NCBI GenBank assembly: GCA_021793135.1
Contig: JAJYTI010000063.1
Span: 1 to 10,813 of the forward strand
Length of the DNA: 10,813 nt
DNA from: Bacteroidota bacterium
GTDB lineage: Bacteria; Bacteroidota; Bacteroidia; Flavobacteriales; Flavobacteriaceae
Direction: 5' to 3'
Shown here: one piece after another, positions 1-7,039 of the stretch
Layout of the letters: each line of letters opens with the position of its first letter
Position numbering within the stretch: the stretch's first letter is position 1
Notes under the pieces: generated by a model
Seen by the model: only the letters and a program-made list of their open reading frames with translations
Told to the model about the DNA's origin: nothing
Database searches by the model: none
Program-made: the position numbers and the translations under genes

Positions 1-17
1 AAACATATTATTACATT

Positions 18-758
18 ATGAATAAGCAACAAAGAATCTTTGGTATTCACCCGGTTTGGGAAGCAATACAAGCAGGAAAAGAAATAGATAAACTATATAT
101 CCAAAAAGGAATTGAAAATTCTACAATCGACGAAATTTTAAATTCTTTAAGTGGGAAAGCCACCCAAATACAAGAGGTTCCAGTAGAAAAGTTAAATCGA
201 TTGATTCGAGGGAATCACCAAGGAATTGTTGCTGAAATATCTCCAATAAAAATTCGTGAATTTGAAGTAGTAATTGAAGAGATCTTATCTAAAAAAGAAA
301 ACCCTATATTCTTAATTTTAGATCAACTTTCCGATGTTAGAAATTTCGGAGCTATTATTCGAACTGCAGAATGTACCAATGTAGATGCAATTATTGTTCA
401 AAAGAAAGGTGGTGCACCAATTTCTGGTGATACAGTAAAAACATCTGCTGGAGCAATATTCAATGTTCCTATATGCAAAGTAGACCATATAAAAGATGCT
501 ATTTTCTATTTTAAAGCTTCTGGTGTGCATACTATAGCTGCAACAGAGCATACACAGAAAACTATTTATGACACCAATACTAGCAGACCTATTGCAATTG
601 TAATGGGGTCAGAAGGAAAAGGAGTTTCTAAGTCGGTTCTTAAAGAGGTAGATGATAGAGCCTCTCTCCCACTCTTAGGAGAAATAAATTCACTAAATGT
701 TTCTGTAGCTTGTGGTGCTATTCTTTACGAGATTGTTCGTCAACGGAATTTTTCTTAA
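18..758 (+). CDS. rlmB: 23S rRNA (guanosine-2'-O-)-methyltransferase, SpoU/TrmH family
   Basis: This 246-residue protein is a SPOUT-class RNA methyltransferase of the RlmB type. In E. coli the family 2'-O-methylates G2251 in the peptidyl-transferase loop of 23S rRNA, using S-adenosylmethionine, in the cytoplasm. The N-terminal 75 residues start with FGIHPVWEAI, typical of the L30e-like substrate-binding domain. The catalytic trefoil-knot domain shows all three family motifs: LDQLSDVRNFGAIIRTAE at about 101-118 (N109, R115), VMGSEGKGV at 195-203 (E199) and LPLLGEINSLNVSVA at 217-231 (S225, N227). The length is normal and the ATG sits just before the conserved start of the family. Only 17 bases lie upstream, so its promoter cannot be judged. 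The last 41 bp overlap the end of the convergent rhomboid gene. The family call is secure; the exact target base is inferred by homology. Confidence 0.95.
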   Translation: MNKQQRIFGIHPVWEAIQAGKEIDKLYIQKGIENSTIDEILNSLSGKATQIQEVPVEKLNRLIRGNHQGIVAEISPIKIREFEVVIEEILSKKENPIFLILDQLSDVRNFGAIIRTAECTNVDAIIVQKKGGAPISGDTVKTSAGAIFNVPICKVDHIKDAIFYFKASGVHTIAATEHTQKTIYDTNTSRPIAIVMGSEGKGVSKSVLKEVDDRASLPLLGEINSLNVSVACGAILYEIVRQRNFS

Positions 759-1512
759 TTGAATTTCGCATTTCATAATAATAATATTCAACACGTTGAT
801 TATTTTCTCCAGTGTGATTCGTTCCACTAGGTTTTATATTATACCAATGCTCTGTAGGATGAAAATTACCTTTAGAATCGAAATGCTGCATAAAAACATC
901 TTTTGAAGGCTCATAGTCATCTTTTTCCCAATCGTACTTCTTATGAGCTTTAGGAAGGTTTTTATAATTCAATACAGCTAAAATTATACCTACAATAAAA
1001 CCAGAACTATGACCTTCCCATGAAATTTGTGGGTCGATAGGAAATAAATACCATATTAAACTTCCATAAAAAAAGACTACGATTAAGGAAATACTAATCA
1101 ACTGTACATTCTTACTAAACAAGCCTTGAAATAATAAATAAGCAGCTAGCATATATACAACTCCACTTGCACCAATATGATAAGCTGGTCTACCGATAAC
1201 CCAAGTACCCAAACCAGTTAGCAATGCTCCAAAAATTAAAATTCGAAAAGCATATTTTGGGTAGAAGTATAACAATGCACTAGTTAGCACCAACATGGGT
1301 ACCGAATTATTAAATAAATGTTTCAAGCTTCCATGCAAGAATGGTCCTAAAAAAATTCCACGAAGACCAGATAAATCACCTGGCATAATTCCATAATTAT
1401 TAAAACCATAACCCAATCGTACTTCTGCCCAAAATACAATCCACATTACTAATACGATGTATAGAGGATACACTATAAAATTTAGATTTCCTGAGTTGTG
1501 AGTTTTATGCAT
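718..1512 (-). CDS. Rhomboid family intramembrane serine protease
   Basis: This 264-residue membrane protein belongs to the rhomboid family, which cleaves transmembrane segments of substrate proteins within the bilayer. About six hydrophobic segments can be seen between residues 12 and 182. The catalytic dyad is present: GASG at 114-117 with nucleophile S116, and H168 in EGHSSG at 166-171. The conserved HGSLKHLFNN stretch at 60-69 supplies the oxyanion-side His and Asn. After the last membrane segment comes a hydrophilic tail of about 78 residues (187-264) containing a run of four tyrosines at 243-246, probably cytoplasmic. The final 13 residues are read from DNA that also encodes the end of rlmB on the other strand. 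The ATG is 86 bp from that of the divergent rarA. The substrate is unknown. The family call is firm; no function beyond intramembrane proteolysis can be given. Confidence 0.9.
   Translation of the reverse strand: MHKTHNSGNLNFIVYPLYIVLVMWIVFWAEVRLGYGFNNYGIMPGDLSGLRGIFLGPFLHGSLKHLFNNSVPMLVLTSALLYFYPKYAFRILIFGALLTGLGTWVIGRPAYHIGASGVVYMLAAYLLFQGLFSKNVQLISISLIVVFFYGSLIWYLFPIDPQISWEGHSSGFIVGIILAVLNYKNLPKAHKKYDWEKDDYEPSKDVFMQHFDSKGNFHPTEHWYNIKPSGTNHTGENNQRVEYYYYEMRNSIKKNSVDEQSRKE
809..840 (+). terminator. Candidate intrinsic terminator of rlmB inside the rhomboid gene
   Basis: About 50 bp after the rlmB stop, the + strand has a six-pair stem: CCAGTG at 809-814 pairs with CACT and GG at 825-831, with one bulged A at 829. 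The loop is 10 bases. TTTTATATT follows at once. This fits a weak rho-independent terminator acting on rlmB transcripts while lying within the coding part of the antisense rhomboid gene. The stem is short and bulged, so it could be chance. Confidence 0.3.
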
Positions 1513-1585
1513 AGTTTACGGGTATAACAACAAAATACAAAGTTTTCTAATTATAAAATAATATCATCCATTCATCAAATAGTTT

Positions 1586-1593
1586 TACCTTTG
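1586..1593 (+). promoter_or_regulatory. Candidate rarA promoter -7 element (TACCTTTG)
   Basis: TACCTTTG matches the Bacteroidota -7 consensus TAnnTTTG exactly and ends only 5 bases before the rarA ATG at 1599. No TTG lies at the expected distance upstream, so only half of the promoter is visible. If it is used, transcription would start at or within a few bases of the start codon, giving a leaderless or nearly leaderless message. Confidence 0.35.
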
Positions 1594-1598
1594 TAATT

Positions 1599-2876
1599 AT
1601 GAACACACCATTAGCGGAACGGATTAGACCTAAAAATCTAGAGGATTATATCAGCCAACAACACTTAATTGGCACAGAAGGTTCCATAAAAAAACAATTG
1701 GATGCAGGAATTTTATCCAGTATTATTTTATGGGGACCACCAGGCACTGGTAAAACTACTCTAGCCAATATTCTTGCTAAAGAAACTGGTCGTCCTTTCT
1801 ACACTCTTAGCGCAATCGACAGTGGTGTTGCTGCTGTACGTGAAGTCATAGAGCGTGCCAAAAAAAGTGATAATTTATTTTCTCACGGAAATCCTATTTT
1901 ATTTATAGATGAAATTCACCGATTTAGTAAGGCCCAACAAGACTCTTTGTTAGGTGCGGTAGAGAAAGGATGGATAACTCTAATTGGTGCAACAACAGAA
2001 AACCCAAGTTTTGAAGTAATTCCTGCTTTGCTGTCGCGATGTCAGGTATATACTTTAAACTCTTTCAATAAAGATGATTTATTGGCACTTATAGAAAGAG
2101 CAATAACTACAGATGAAGTTTTAAGTAAAAAGAAAATTGAATTAAAAGAAACGGATAGCTTACTAATGCTTTCTGGTGGAGATGCTAGAAAACTTTTAAA
2201 CTTATTAGAAGTTGTTATTCAATCGCAAAAAGGAGATAAAATTACAATTACCAATAAGTTAGTGCAATCTATAGCACAAACAACTACTGCTAGATATGAC
2301 AAATTGGGCGAGCAACATTATGATATCGCATCTGCACTCATCAAATCTATTCGTGGAAGCGATCCAAATGCAGCGGTATATTGGCTTGCAAGAATGATTG
2401 AAGGTGGTGAAGATGTAAAATTTATAGCACGTAGATTATTAATTTTAGCGTCTGAGGATATAGGAAATGCCAATCCAACTGCTCTACTTGTCGCTAACAA
2501 CTGTTTTCAAGCTGTCAATGTAATTGGCTATCCTGAATCGCGTATTATTCTAAGTCAATGTGTTATTTACCTAGCTAGTTCGGCAAAGAGCAACGCTAGT
2601 TACGAAGCAATAAACAAAGCACAAAGTTTAGTAAAACAAACTGGAAATCTTTCTGTACCCCTATCTATTAGGAATGCACCTACAAAGCTCATGAAAGAGC
2701 TCGGTTATGGAGAAAATTATGCATATGCCCATAACTATGAGGGTAATTTCACTCCACACGAATTTATGCCAGATGAAATTAAAGGAACCACATTCTATAA
2801 GCCTGGAAACAATCCAAGAGAAAATAAATTAAAAGCTTACTTAAAGTCGCTTTGGAAAGATAAATATAACTTCTAG
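1599..2876 (+). CDS. rarA: Replication-associated recombination protein RarA (MgsA) AAA+ ATPase
   Basis: This 425-residue protein is a full-length RarA/MgsA/WRNIP1-type ATPase. The family resembles clamp loaders and acts at stalled replication forks and DNA ends. The AAA+ core carries Walker A GPPGTGKT at 46-53, Walker B LFIDEIH at 101-107, a sensor-1 region around ATTEN at 131-135, an arginine finger in LLSRC (R147) and the sensor-2 motif GGDAR at 193-197. The C-terminal half (about 235-425) is the family-specific tetramerisation region, with YWLARMIEGGED at 261-272 and ASEDIGNANP at 284-293. The start MNTPLAERIRP is the usual conserved start of the family, which fixes the ATG. The gene is divergent from the rhomboid gene and convergent with the HAD gene, whose stop codon overlaps its own. 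The assignment is secure. Confidence 0.95.
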   Translation: MNTPLAERIRPKNLEDYISQQHLIGTEGSIKKQLDAGILSSIILWGPPGTGKTTLANILAKETGRPFYTLSAIDSGVAAVREVIERAKKSDNLFSHGNPILFIDEIHRFSKAQQDSLLGAVEKGWITLIGATTENPSFEVIPALLSRCQVYTLNSFNKDDLLALIERAITTDEVLSKKKIELKETDSLLMLSGGDARKLLNLLEVVIQSQKGDKITITNKLVQSIAQTTTARYDKLGEQHYDIASALIKSIRGSDPNAAVYWLARMIEGGEDVKFIARRLLILASEDIGNANPTALLVANNCFQAVNVIGYPESRIILSQCVIYLASSAKSNASYEAINKAQSLVKQTGNLSVPLSIRNAPTKLMKELGYGENYAYAHNYEGNFTPHEFMPDEIKGTTFYKPGNNPRENKLKAYLKSLWKDKYNF

Positions 2877-3559
2877 AGTAATTCTTTAAGTTCAGACAAG
2901 GTTTTTATCTGCTTATATTTATCAGGAATTTCTTGTTTGTGATAATCATAGTGAACAACATTCATTCCTACATTTTCTGCTCCTAAAATATCTGCATCGT
3001 AATTGTCTCCAATCATTACAGCCTTTATAGCTTGTGTTTTTGCTTTATTCATAGCATGATTGAATATTTCTGGATCAGGTTTTTTAATTCCAAGTTCGTC
3101 TGATGTAGTTACTGTTTTAAAAAAGTTAGTAAGGCCGCTTCGATTAATCTTCACAGCTTGTTCTGCTGTAAATCCATTAGTTATAATATGCATACGATAT
3201 TTGGTATGTAGATATTCTAACGTTGGAATCGCATCTTCAAATAACAAATTATTTTCTATCAACTCTTGCATATAACTATTTGCAAACATTTCTATTTCTA
3301 TCTTATTAAAAGAAGTAGATAGGAGTTTAAATGTATCGTAGAACCGACCTAATTTTAATTGCTCTATGCTTACCTTATTATAGCTATAATCGTCCCAATA
3401 AGCTTTATCAATAGGCCTAAAGACACTTAAAAAATCATCTAAATGTATTGGGATATTATAATCTTGTAAAACCTTTGTAAAAGCTAAAGTAGAATTTGTA
3501 TCAAAATCCCAAAGTGTATGATCTAGATCAAAAAATAGATCGGTAATATTATTATCCAT
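2873..3559 (-). CDS. HAD-superfamily hydrolase, YjjG-like noncanonical pyrimidine nucleotidase
   Basis: This 228-residue soluble protein is a HAD phosphatase closest in appearance to the YjjG/YfnB group, which dephosphorylates (often noncanonical) pyrimidine nucleoside monophosphates. Motif I is FFDLDHTLWDF with nucleophile D11 and acid/base D13. Motif II is ITNG (T127). Motif III is the lysine in KKPDP at 159-163. Motif IV is GDNYDAD at 184-190. The alpha-helical cap lies between about 20 and 105. The ATG overlaps the DUF7033 stop by one base (TAATG), so translation is probably coupled and the gene is the third in the radC cluster. Its stop shares CTAG with the convergent rarA stop. Substrates of HAD enzymes cannot be read from sequence, so the nucleotidase role is inferred. 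Confidence 0.85.
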   Translation of the reverse strand: MDNNITDLFFDLDHTLWDFDTNSTLAFTKVLQDYNIPIHLDDFLSVFRPIDKAYWDDYSYNKVSIEQLKLGRFYDTFKLLSTSFNKIEIEMFANSYMQELIENNLLFEDAIPTLEYLHTKYRMHIITNGFTAEQAVKINRSGLTNFFKTVTTSDELGIKKPDPEIFNHAMNKAKTQAIKAVMIGDNYDADILGAENVGMNVVHYDYHKQEIPDKYKQIKTLSELKELL

Positions 3560-4851
3560 TAAAGTTTTAATTGATTTTTAAACAGATTTTTCCAGAATGG
3601 TGCATTATCAGAATGCATGAAGCTAAAATCCTGATTGGAAAATAGAAAATTTAATTGACCTCCTAAATTTGCCGTTTGCTCATAGAGTTCTTGTACTTTT
3701 CGCTCGACTTGATCTGTATCATACTGTCTCATTGTTTGTGTAGATGCAGCAATTGGAGCAATAGTTAAAGGTGTTTTTACTTCATACTCTAGATCGTAAA
3801 ACAGAAATTCAGAACAAGTTCCTGCTCTGTATCCTACTGCATTACTATATACCATTGAGTAATCCTTCTCTATCTCTAATTGTAATAAACCTCTATATAC
3901 TTCTGGTAGTTTTAAACTATTATCTACAAACATACTACAACATACTGGCCTGTGAGTTATAGCCTCCATCCTACTTTTTTCTTCTTTCATTACTTTGTCA
4001 TCAAACCGAGCAGCTTTAGAGAAAATTAACCCCACTTCTTCGTAGTCTGCAATAAATTTTATTTTTTGATGAAATTTAGGACTATTAGTATTTTGTCTTA
4101 ATGAGATTTCTTCGGTATCACCTAACATAAAAAACACGATTAAATGTTTTTCTGCAAGTTTAGCATTTTGAATAATCCAAGAAAAAGTATCATAAGGATC
4201 TGGTTTTATTCCTAACAGCGTTTGCGATCTCGTCATTGCTTCTTTTAACTTCCAATGACTAATTTCTTTTATATAACCTATCATCATATTAACCACCGTT
4301 TGATTAGCATACGCAAATGGCTGTTTTGCTTGAATCAATGGGGTTACTTTATAGGTGTTTTTATTATATTCTATATCGGGAAATGTCGCCAATAGGGTAT
4401 TTAAAAATACTTCTGCCCAAATATCAATAATCGGTTGCTGTAGAAAGTTATTTTCATAAGCAAGACTTTGATCTACAGGGAATGCTCCATTTTCATCTGC
4501 ACGATAAGGTAAATATTCTTCGTAACGAGTTATTAAATAAAACGCTGCCGCAAAAATATCATAAGGAAGAGCGCTTTTATTAGATGTTTTAAAAAAACCA
4601 TAGGTATCCCCCCATTTACTCACTTCTATATTCTGGGGTTCTATTCTACGTTCTAATAGCAAACCATTAGCTTCAAAAAACAATTCAGAACCAAGCGGAA
4701 CCTTACCATAAGAAATCTTTGGCGTATTATGAGAAATAAACTTTTCAATCTCAGAAGTAAAGCTGATTTCTATCCCTAACATATTGCTACATATTTGTTT
4801 AAATATATAATCAATACGTGGTGTTATTTTTTGCGTATAAATTAGAAGCAT
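3559..4851 (-). CDS. DUF7033-type polysaccharide deacetylase-like protein, probably lacking catalytic metal ligands
   Basis: This 430-residue protein resembles the Bacteroidota proteins with an N-terminal DUF7033 domain followed by a deacetylase-like (NodB/CE4) fold. Recognisable parts are the start MLLIYTQKITPRIDYIF, ITRYEEYLPYRADENGAFP at 107-125, LQQPIIDIWA at 137-146 and GYRAGTC at 340-346. There is no signal peptide, so it probably acts in the cytoplasm or at the inner membrane face. The CE4 metal-binding motifs (an Asp-Asp pair and HxxxH) are not visible. Where active relatives carry an Asp-rich motif the protein has VTPLIQAKQPFAY at 169-181, and the later VGLIFSKAAR at 273-282 has no histidine. 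The protein may therefore be a non-catalytic relative. It starts 3 bp after radC and its stop overlaps the HAD start. The family call is fairly confident; the function is unknown. Confidence 0.75.
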   Translation of the reverse strand: MLLIYTQKITPRIDYIFKQICSNMLGIEISFTSEIEKFISHNTPKISYGKVPLGSELFFEANGLLLERRIEPQNIEVSKWGDTYGFFKTSNKSALPYDIFAAAFYLITRYEEYLPYRADENGAFPVDQSLAYENNFLQQPIIDIWAEVFLNTLLATFPDIEYNKNTYKVTPLIQAKQPFAYANQTVVNMMIGYIKEISHWKLKEAMTRSQTLLGIKPDPYDTFSWIIQNAKLAEKHLIVFFMLGDTEEISLRQNTNSPKFHQKIKFIADYEEVGLIFSKAARFDDKVMKEEKSRMEAITHRPVCCSMFVDNSLKLPEVYRGLLQLEIEKDYSMVYSNAVGYRAGTCSEFLFYDLEYEVKTPLTIAPIAASTQTMRQYDTDQVERKVQELYEQTANLGGQLNFLFSNQDFSFMHSDNAPFWKNLFKNQLKL

Positions 4852-4854
4852 AGT

Positions 4855-5550
4855 TTACATCATATTTTCATCGGCAAAGCTAAAGTAGGACTTTTCTGTA
4901 ATAATTACATGATCAAGTACTTTAATATCTAAAGTCTGTGCTGCATTTTGCATTTTTTTAGTTAGCATTTTATCTGCCTGGCTTGCAACTAATGTCCCAG
5001 AAGGATGATTATGTACTAAAATCAAAGCTACTGCACCTAATAACAAGGCTTGTTTTAAAACCAATCTACTATCGACTAGTGTTCCAGTTATACCTCCTTG
5101 GGTATGTTTTTCACTATGCAAAACTACATTTGCATTATTTAAATAAAGTACCCAAAACTCTTCGTGAGATAAATCAGAAAGAACAGGCTGCATACGTTCA
5201 AAAACATCTTTACTGGATTTTATTTTACGTTTGAGATTAGCTTGTGATAATCTTCTTCTCCTACCTAATTCTAATGCAGCCATAAGTGTAACAGCTTTTG
5301 CAGTTCCTACACCGCGATATTTCTGAAACTCAACTACACTTTTCCGAGCTAAGGCCGATAACGAACCATCGACATCTCTTAGAATTCGTTTGGCTAAGCC
5401 TACAGCTGTTTCTTCTCTATTGCCAGACCCTAATAGAATCGCTATTAATTCAGCATCGGTTAATGCAGCTTCACCGCGTTGTAATAGTTTTTCTCTAGGT
5501 CTATCTTCTTCGCTCCAATCTTTTATTGTATCTAACTTTCTGGTAGTCAT
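4855..5550 (-). CDS. radC: RadC family JAB/MPN-domain protein
   Basis: This 231-residue protein is a normal-length RadC. The N-terminal part has a helix-hairpin-helix-like stretch (YRGVGTAKAVTLMAALELG, 78-96), expected to contact DNA. The C-terminal half is a JAB1/MPN+ metalloprotease-like domain with the zinc-site pattern complete: E131 in HEEFW, HNHPSG at 180-185 (H180, H182), S190 and D193. Despite the name and its early link to DNA repair, the biochemical role of RadC is unsettled. The family is widespread and is often associated with mobile elements, but this copy sits in a housekeeping cluster. It starts 59 bp from the Mpl-type gene and is followed after 3 bp by the DUF7033 gene, so the three leftward genes look like one operon. 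I see no clear promoter before it. Confidence 0.93.
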   Translation of the reverse strand: MTTRKLDTIKDWSEEDRPREKLLQRGEAALTDAELIAILLGSGNREETAVGLAKRILRDVDGSLSALARKSVVEFQKYRGVGTAKAVTLMAALELGRRRRLSQANLKRKIKSSKDVFERMQPVLSDLSHEEFWVLYLNNANVVLHSEKHTQGGITGTLVDSRLVLKQALLLGAVALILVHNHPSGTLVASQADKMLTKKMQNAAQTLDIKVLDHVIITEKSYFSFADENMM

Positions 5551-5609
5551 GACAAGTATATTTTACATAACTGCCTTTTAAAGATACTTATAAAATTCGT
5601 AAACTCTGA

Positions 5610-6962
5610 TTACAAGATAGTTTCTATACGATCTATAGGAAGACCTCCGTAATTACCACTACTCATTAATAAAAGTACCGAGTCGTCTAAATTCTTATCT
5701 TTTAAATAGGTTTTCAAATCTGCCGGATCTGTAAATACAGTTAATTGCTCTCGGTTAAAAGATTTGATGATTTGTTCTTGAGTAATGGGATCTAGTCCCT
5801 TTATTGCAACAGCGTCTGGCGAATAGAACACAATAGCTTCGTCGGCTGCATTAAGTGTATCTTGATATTGCTCTAAAAATTCTGGTGTTAAACTACTATA
5901 GGTATGAAGCTCTAAACAAGCTACAAGCTTTTTATTTGGATATTGTGCTTTTACAGCTTGGGTAGTAGCATGTACTTTAGAAGGAGAATGAGCATAATCT
6001 TTATAGACTTTTGTATTGGAAGACTCCCATATTTTCTCCAAACGTTTACTTGCTCCAGTAAAACTAGCTATTGCTTCATAAAAGTCTATGGCATCTATCC
6101 CCATAAGTTGACATATCCAACGTGCACCTTCTACATTTTGCAAATTATGTTTACCAAATACTTCCATCGGCATTAAGCCTTCTGGAGTGTCTAATAATGT
6201 TACACCATCTTTTATCTCGTGTTGAGGAGTTTTATATGGATATTTTTTAATTGTATTTTCAGAAGCTAATACTGTTTTTTCTAACAACTTATCTTCGGCA
6301 TTATAAATAATTGCCCCACCAGGAGTAATTTTGTCTAAGAAAATTTTAAACTGTTCTACATAGGAATCGAAAGTTGGGAATACATTGATATGATCCCAAG
6401 CTATACCACTAAGTAAAGCAATACTAGGCTTATATAAATGAAATTTAGGGCTTCTATCTATTGCAGAAGAAAGATACTCATCACCTTCTAGAACAATAAA
6501 GTCATTTGTATTGGTAAGATGTACCATTGTATCAAATCCTTCTAGCTGTGCTCCTACCATATAATCCACTTCTTTATCCCAATAATTCATAACATGGAGA
6601 ATCATCGAAGTTATAGTGGTTTTACCATGCGAACCTCCAATTACTACACGTGTTTTCTCTTTAGAATGCTCGTATAAGAATTCTGGGTAAGAAACTACTT
6701 TTATGCCAAGCTCTTGTGCTTTTTTAAGTTCTGAGTTATCTGCTTTTGCATGCATCCCCAGGACTACCATATCTATATCTTTTGTTATTCTATCTGGATT
6801 CCAACCAATAGATTCTGGCAATAGTCCTGCTTTTTCTAAACGAGATTTAGAAGGTTCAAAAATAACATCATCACTACCTGTTACTACTTCTCCGTTTTGA
6901 TGCAACGCCAAAGCTAAATTATGCATGGCACTACCTCCAATGGCAATAAAATGTACTCGCAT
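5610..6962 (-). CDS. mpl: Mur ligase, Mpl type (UDP-MurNAc : L-Ala-gamma-D-Glu-meso-DAP ligase)
   Basis: This 450-residue cytoplasmic ligase has the three-domain Mur architecture. The N-terminal Rossmann part begins MRVHFIAIGGSAMHNLA, the UDP-binding glycine loop. The ATP loop is IGGSHGKTT at 108-116. LEGDEYLSSAID at 158-169 and WDHINVF at 189-195 supply metal and substrate residues. GKHNLQNVEGA (270-280) and KDYAHSPSKV (321-330) mark the start and active site of the C-terminal domain. The N-terminus (I.GG..M..LA) and the VGAQLEGFD segment at 136-144 resemble Mpl rather than MurC. Mpl reattaches murein tripeptide to UDP-MurNAc during peptidoglycan recycling. Databases often label such Bacteroidota proteins simply as UDP-N-acetylmuramate--L-alanine ligase; a separate murC would be expected elsewhere. 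A candidate -7 element lies upstream. Confidence 0.82.
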   Translation of the reverse strand: MRVHFIAIGGSAMHNLALALHQNGEVVTGSDDVIFEPSKSRLEKAGLLPESIGWNPDRITKDIDMVVLGMHAKADNSELKKAQELGIKVVSYPEFLYEHSKEKTRVVIGGSHGKTTITSMILHVMNYWDKEVDYMVGAQLEGFDTMVHLTNTNDFIVLEGDEYLSSAIDRSPKFHLYKPSIALLSGIAWDHINVFPTFDSYVEQFKIFLDKITPGGAIIYNAEDKLLEKTVLASENTIKKYPYKTPQHEIKDGVTLLDTPEGLMPMEVFGKHNLQNVEGARWICQLMGIDAIDFYEAIASFTGASKRLEKIWESSNTKVYKDYAHSPSKVHATTQAVKAQYPNKKLVACLELHTYSSLTPEFLEQYQDTLNAADEAIVFYSPDAVAIKGLDPITQEQIIKSFNREQLTVFTDPADLKTYLKDKNLDDSVLLLMSSGNYGGLPIDRIETIL

Positions 6963-6988
6963 GTAATCTTTTTTTTCTTATTTAACTT

Positions 6989-6996
6989 CAAATATA
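6989..6996 (-). promoter_or_regulatory. Candidate mpl promoter -7 element (TATATTTG)
   Basis: Read on the minus strand, TATATTTG matches TAnnTTTG exactly, 26 bp upstream of the mpl ATG. No TTG is found 17-23 bases further upstream, so the -33 half is missing or degenerate. It lies in the 77-bp gap between terC and mpl, the natural place for a promoter of the mpl-radC cluster. Confidence 0.4.
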
Positions 6997-7039
6997 AGTC
7001 AAATAATGCGCTATGAAAACTTGTTGGCAAAAAAGCTTA

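Noticed and set aside
318..551. Open frame antisense to rlmB (77 codons), one of many such frames across the window, including those opposite mpl, radC, obg and adk.
   Set aside because: These lie inside well-supported genes on the other strand or in another frame, have low-complexity or cysteine- and serine-rich translations, and match no family I recognise.
1531..1538. Possible rhomboid promoter element GTATTTTG on the minus strand.
   Set aside because: It does not fit TAnnTTTG without a mismatch or a one-base shift, and no -33 TTG supports it.
4855..5550. RadC as a sign of a mobile element or genomic island, since radC homologues often travel on such elements.
   Set aside because: It is a full-length chromosomal-type RadC with an N-terminal helix-hairpin-helix region, set among housekeeping genes, with no integrase, transposase, tRNA or flanking repeats nearby.
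5390..5581. Rightward frames opposite radC (4983-5234, 5298-5498, 5390-5581).
   Set aside because: They mirror the coding bias of radC, whose full set of motifs is intact on the minus strand; their translations show no domain-like pattern.
5553..5586. Promoter-like sequences before radC: TATACTTG (5553-5560) and TATCTTTA (5579-5586) on the minus strand.
   Set aside because: Each has one mismatch to TAnnTTTG and neither has a TTG at 17-23 bases upstream, which is expected by chance in AT-rich DNA.
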